Source: Anaerolineales bacterium
Lineage (GTDB): Bacteria > Chloroflexota > Anaerolineae > Anaerolineales > DRMV01
Direction of reading: 5' to 3'
Assembly (NCBI GenBank): GCA_026991215.1
Contig: JALXBY010000008.1
Span: forward strand, 1-9,175
DNA: 9,175 nt
Both the position numbers and the translations under genes were made by a program. Positions within the stretch are counted from its first letter, which is position 1. Each line of letters begins with the position of its first letter. Shown here in pieces: positions 6,256-9,175 of the stretch. The notes below the pieces were generated by a model. It ran no database searches. It had not been told where the DNA came from and saw only the letters and a program-made list of their open reading frames with translations.

Positions 6256-7113
6256 ATGGACGGTTTACGGCGCTTCTGGTTCGGCTTCAAAGTCGGCGCG
6301 TGGCTGGGGTGGCAGATTGAGTCCAACTGGACCGACCCCTTCCTGTTCGCGGTGTACTCGGTCATCAAGCCCCTGGCCGCGGCCGCGATTTTGGTGGTCA
6401 TGTACGCGGTGGTCAGCCGCAACGCGTTCGAGCATCCCCTGTTCACCTACATCTACCTGGGCAACGCGTTCTACATGTACGTGGGCGGGGTGCTGCAAGG
6501 CGTCTCCTGGGCCGTGGTCGAAGACCGGGAGCACTACCGCACGCTGCGTTACGTGTACATCACGCCGGTTTCCTTCATGGCCTATCTGCTGGGCCGGGGT
6601 CTGGCCCGGTTCGTGATTACCACCATCGCGGTGCTGGTGTTGCTGGCCAGCGGCGTGCTCTTCCTGCACCTGCGGCTGGACTGGGCCGCGGTGAACTGGC
6701 CCCTGTTCCTCGCGGGGTTGTTCCTGGGCGTGACCATGCTGGCCTTCATGGGCCTGATGCTGGCCGGCGTGCTCATGCTCACGGTGCATCATTCCTGGTT
6801 CGTGGGCGAGGCCGTGGGCGGCGCGCTGTTCCTGTTCAGCGGCGCGATTTTCCCGCTGGAAGTGCTTCCCCAGTGGTTGCGACCCGTGGGCTATGCCCTG
6901 CCCATCACCTACTGGCTGGAACTGCTGCGCCGGACCCTGGTGGGTTCCACGGCCCGGGCCTTCCCCACCTTCGCACACCTGGAGACGCCGGAACTCTTCG
7001 CCCTGCTCGCGGCCATGACCGCAGGCGTGATGCTCCTGGGCGGGGTTGTGTTCACCGCGTGTGAACGCTATGCCCGCCGCGCCGGCCTGGTGGACCGGGT
7101 GACCAACTATTGA
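6256..7113 (+). CDS. ABC-2 type exporter, permease subunit 2
   Basis: A 285-residue second ABC-2 permease of nearly the same length as the first but clearly divergent in sequence. It has an N-terminal amphipathic part (RFWFGFKVGAWLGWQIESN), about six hydrophobic segments, a coupling region (VVEDREHYRTLRYVYITPVS), and the conserved late motif LFLFSGAIFPLEVLPQWLRP followed by ALPITYWLELLRRTLVG. ATG 6256 has GAGG (6246-6249) six bases upstream. The frame is open far to the left only because it shadows the first permease. The pairing of one ATPase with two distinct permeases suggests an ATPase dimer on a permease heterodimer. It is the last gene of the exporter operon; no hairpin terminator is obvious in the 80 bases after it. 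Confidence 0.9.
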   Translation: MDGLRRFWFGFKVGAWLGWQIESNWTDPFLFAVYSVIKPLAAAAILVVMYAVVSRNAFEHPLFTYIYLGNAFYMYVGGVLQGVSWAVVEDREHYRTLRYVYITPVSFMAYLLGRGLARFVITTIAVLVLLASGVLFLHLRLDWAAVNWPLFLAGLFLGVTMLAFMGLMLAGVLMLTVHHSWFVGEAVGGALFLFSGAIFPLEVLPQWLRPVGYALPITYWLELLRRTLVGSTARAFPTFAHLETPELFALLAAMTAGVMLLGGVVFTACERYARRAGLVDRVTNY

Positions 7114-7181
7114 CCGCCCCTCTCACCAAGGCCTCACAAGTTATCCCACACCCCCATCCGGCCCCGTCGGAACCAAAGGGC

Positions 7182-7194
7182 TATAATGGGGACA
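7182..7194 (+). promoter_or_regulatory. TATAAT -10 box placed for a leaderless transcript
   Basis: A perfect consensus TATAAT lies at 7182-7187, with six bases before the ATG at 7194. By normal promoter geometry (hexamer at -12 to -7) the first transcribed base would be the A of the start codon. The gene lacks a usable Shine-Dalgarno: GGGG at 7188-7191 is only two bases from ATG, and AAAGGG at 7175-7180 is 13 bases away. I find no -35 at 16-18 bases spacing (7159-7164 is CGGCCC) and no TG extension. In a GC-rich context a chance TATAAT exactly here is unlikely. Confidence 0.5.
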
Positions 7195-8231
7195 TGCGAC
7201 GATGGATTTGGATTCTGGTCCTGGTGCTGGGCCTGGGTTTCTTGTGGCGTTACCGGGCGGCGTTGCTTTCTTCTTTCAGTGTGGTACGGGCCGGAGACCT
7301 GTGGTGGATTGCCTTGGGGCTGGTTTTTTCCCTGGGATGGGTGGCCGAGTCCACCCTGCTCCTGTACTGGCTGTACCGGGCGCTGCACCTGGAGGAAAGT
7401 TATTTTCGGCTGGCCGCGATGGTGGTGGCTTCGTTCTTCCTCAACCTGGTGGCCCCAACCGGCGGGGTAAGCGGCATCGCACTGCTGGCCGCCGATGCCC
7501 ATCGCCGGAACCGGTCCTCTTCCCGGGCCCTGGCCGCGGGCACCCTGTACCTCTTCTTCGAACACATGGGCTTCCTGGCCGTGATGATGGTGGGGTTTTG
7601 GGTGTTGCTCCGCCGGCATCGCCTCGGTTGGACCGAAATCACCGCGGCCGCGTTCATGGTGGCCCTGGTGTTGTTGCTGTTGTTAGGCGTCCTTGTGGGC
7701 ATGCATGCGCCAGGCATCTGGATGCGTCTGACCACGGGTTTGGCCCGCCGCGTGCAGGGCTGGAGCCAACGGCAGCCCTGGTTGCAGCGGTTCGCCCGGC
7801 CCGAACAGGCCGCCCATTTCGCCCACGACCTGGCCCAGGGCCTGCGCCTGCTCCGGAACCGACCTCAGGCCCTGGTGCTCCCCGCGCTGTTGGGCCTGAG
7901 CGATAAGTTCTGGCTGATGGCGGTCATGGCCGTTTCCTTTCGGGCCTTTCGGGTTCCCCTTTCCCCCGGCACCCTGGTCGCGGCCTACATGGTGGTGCAC
8001 CTGTTCCTGGTGGTCTCCCCCGTGCCCGGCGGCCTGGGCTTTGCCGAAGGCGCCCTCATCGTGACCCTTACTTCCTTTGGCTTTGCCCTGGGCGATGCCA
8101 TCGCGGTGACCCTGACGTACCGCATCCTGACCTTTTGGTTTTACTTTGGTCTGGGTATGCTGGCCTTCCGGTACGTGTTGCACAGCAAGACGCCGGCGCC
8201 ATCGTTACCCTCATCCTGGTCAGGGAGTTGA
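7194..8231 (+). CDS. Lysylphosphatidylglycerol-synthase TM / AglD-like membrane protein
   Basis: A 345-residue polytopic membrane protein of the flippase-like family (UPF0104, the transmembrane region found in MprF and in archaeal AglD). Diagnostic elements are NLVAPTGGVSG (84-94) and SPVPGGLGFAEGAL (275-288), the two conserved glycine/proline loops of the family, with about eight hydrophobic segments around them. There is no aminoacyl-transferase domain, so it cannot be a full MprF; stand-alone members are thought to move lipids or lipid-linked sugars across the membrane, but the substrate is unproven. The frame is open back to 7110, overlapping the permease stop, but I place the start at ATG 7194 because the protein then begins with RRWIWILVLVLGLGFLW, a membrane helix, and the TATAAT lies just before it. 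It ends six bases before the kinase gene, so the two are probably one transcript. Confidence 0.85.
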   Translation: MRRWIWILVLVLGLGFLWRYRAALLSSFSVVRAGDLWWIALGLVFSLGWVAESTLLLYWLYRALHLEESYFRLAAMVVASFFLNLVAPTGGVSGIALLAADAHRRNRSSSRALAAGTLYLFFEHMGFLAVMMVGFWVLLRRHRLGWTEITAAAFMVALVLLLLLGVLVGMHAPGIWMRLTTGLARRVQGWSQRQPWLQRFARPEQAAHFAHDLAQGLRLLRNRPQALVLPALLGLSDKFWLMAVMAVSFRAFRVPLSPGTLVAAYMVVHLFLVVSPVPGGLGFAEGALIVTLTSFGFALGDAIAVTLTYRILTFWFYFGLGMLAFRYVLHSKTPAPSLPSSWSGS

Positions 8232-8237
8232 TCGCTT

Positions 8238-9175
8238 ATGCTCAACAAACTGGGGCGCTATCAACTTCGGGAAATCATCGGTCAGGGCGGGATGGCCACC
8301 GTGTACCGTGGGTACGACCCCTTGATGGAGCGGGAAGTCGCGGTCAAGGTGCTCATCCCCATCCTGGCCCGGGACCCGGTGTTTCGGAGTCGCTTCCTGG
8401 GAGAGATTAAGGTCGTCAGCCAGTTGGAGCATCCGGCCATCGTGCCCATTTACGACGCCGGGGAAGAGGAGGGGCACCTTTACCTGGTCATGCGGTTGAT
8501 GGAAGGGGACCTGCGGAAGCGGCTGGCCCAGGGACCCCTGCCCATACATGAGGCCCTGGCCGTGCTCAAGCGGGTGGGTTCGGCCCTGGATGCCGCCCAC
8601 AAAGCCGGCATCATCCACCGCGACGTCAAACCCAGCAACGTGCTGTTCGACCGCTACGGTGCGGCCTACCTGACGGATTTCGGCATCGCGCGGCTGGCCG
8701 CCATGAGCGAGACCCTGACCGGCGCGCAACTCATGGGCACGCCCACGTACATGAGTCCCGAACAAATCGAAGGCCGCAAGGACATCGACGCCCGGGCCGA
8801 CGAGTACGGCCTGGCCGTGCTCTTCTACCACATGCTGGCCGGGCAGCCGCCCTTCCAGGCCGAAACCCCCAGCCGGGTCATGTTCCTGCACCTGACCGAG
8901 CCGCCGCCGCCCATTCGACGCTTCCGCCCCGACCTGCCGGCCGAACTGGAAGCCGTGCTGGAGCGGGCCTTAGCCAAACGGCCGGAAGACCGTTACCCTT
9001 CGGTGGCCGAGTTCGTCCAGGCGGTGGAACAGGTGCTGACCGCGCAACCCACACCCACCGGGCTGGAGCAGGAGATGCCCACGCTCCACCCCGGCGGCAC
9101 GGAGGCCCGACGGGAGCGCGGGGCACCGCCCCCCACCTGTAGCGCCGGGCGTCTCTGCCCGGCGCGGCAGCCCGA
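8238..9175 (+). CDS. Ser/Thr protein kinase (PknB-like), 3' end outside the window
   Basis: The visible 312 codons hold a complete Hanks-type kinase domain (about residues 8-267). Seen are the glycine-rich loop IGQGGMATVY (14-23), the ATP-binding Lys 37 in VAVKVL, the helix-C Glu 56, the catalytic HRDVKPSN (127-134), DFG (147-149), and GTPTYMSPEQ (167-176) at the activation segment. All residues needed for activity are present. The Thr/Ser-rich activation loop (SETLTGAQLMGTPT) offers autophosphorylation sites. ATG 8238 has GGGAG (8223-8227) inside the end of the preceding gene, six bases downstream of its stop. After the kinase domain comes a low-complexity Pro/Arg/Ala tail that is open to the window edge and crosses a palindrome. 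Bacterial kinases of this class often continue into a TM helix and an extracellular sensor, which would lie beyond the window. Confidence 0.95.
   Translation, partial: MLNKLGRYQLREIIGQGGMATVYRGYDPLMEREVAVKVLIPILARDPVFRSRFLGEIKVVSQLEHPAIVPIYDAGEEEGHLYLVMRLMEGDLRKRLAQGPLPIHEALAVLKRVGSALDAAHKAGIIHRDVKPSNVLFDRYGAAYLTDFGIARLAAMSETLTGAQLMGTPTYMSPEQIEGRKDIDARADEYGLAVLFYHMLAGQPPFQAETPSRVMFLHLTEPPPPIRRFRPDLPAELEAVLERALAKRPEDRYPSVAEFVQAVEQVLTAQPTPTGLEQEMPTLHPGGTEARRERGAPPPTCSAGRLCPARQP
9142..9165. repeat. Perfect GC-rich palindrome inside the kinase tail
   Basis: GCGCCGGGC (9142-9150) and GCCCGGCGC (9157-9165) form a 9-bp perfect stem around the 6-base loop GTCTCT. Just upstream, GGGGC-ACC-GCCCC (9120-9132) makes a second small hairpin. 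The block lies in frame within the kinase gene (about residues 303-310, AGRLCPA) and has no T-tract, so it is not a terminator. Its form, with a conserved-looking 'TGTAGCGCCGGGC' left arm, resembles dispersed palindromic repeats in GC-rich genomes, but only one copy is visible here. Confidence 0.6.

Noticed and set aside
7110..7187. TTGACC at 7110-7115 as a -35 partner for TATAAT at 7182
   Set aside because: The spacing of 66 bases is far outside the working range.
1..9175. tRNA, rRNA, CRISPR array, insertion sequence or integrase
   Set aside because: I looked for repeat arrays, cloverleaf-like segments and transposase motifs on both strands and saw none.

Overview
The window comes from a GC-rich bacterial genome, and every supportable gene lies on the + strand. 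A stand-alone NuoL/NuoM-type complex I, ABC-2 exporters with split permeases, a Ser/Thr kinase and a near-consensus -10 box abutting a start codon would suit a member of the Chloroflexota (perhaps Anaerolineae). That placement is an impression from gene content and style; no marker gene here proves it.

Region 1 (1-4279) is the distal part of a respiratory complex I (nuo) operon with foreign cargo inside it. It opens with the last 41 codons of nuoL and closes with a complete nuoM followed by a strong rho-independent terminator. In most genomes nuoL and nuoM are adjacent. Here about 2.6 kb separates them, holding a small DUF2283-like gene, a DNA methyltransferase with DPFxGxGTT and TSPPY motifs, and a PD-(D/E)xK restriction endonuclease that looks XcyI-like. 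Methyltransferase and endonuclease overlap by ATGA, so this is a compact type II restriction-modification module, apparently read from the nuo operon and perhaps also from its own promoter. No nuoN follows nuoM.

Region 2 (4280-7113) is a three-gene ABC-2 exporter operon: one ATPase and two different permeases, tightly spaced, with a candidate promoter in the gap after the terminator.

Region 3 (7114-9175) has a multi-pass membrane protein of the lysylphosphatidylglycerol-synthase TM / AglD-like family, preceded by a perfect TATAAT placed so that the transcript would begin at the ATG (leaderless). Six bases further on a Ser/Thr protein kinase starts and runs off the window. Its last visible codons cross a perfect 9-bp GC-rich palindrome that looks like a dispersed repeat embedded in the coding frame.

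The observation most worth following is the restriction-modification module lodged between nuoL and nuoM. The direct repeat upstream of the methyltransferase, the leaderless promoter, and the palindrome in the kinase tail come next.
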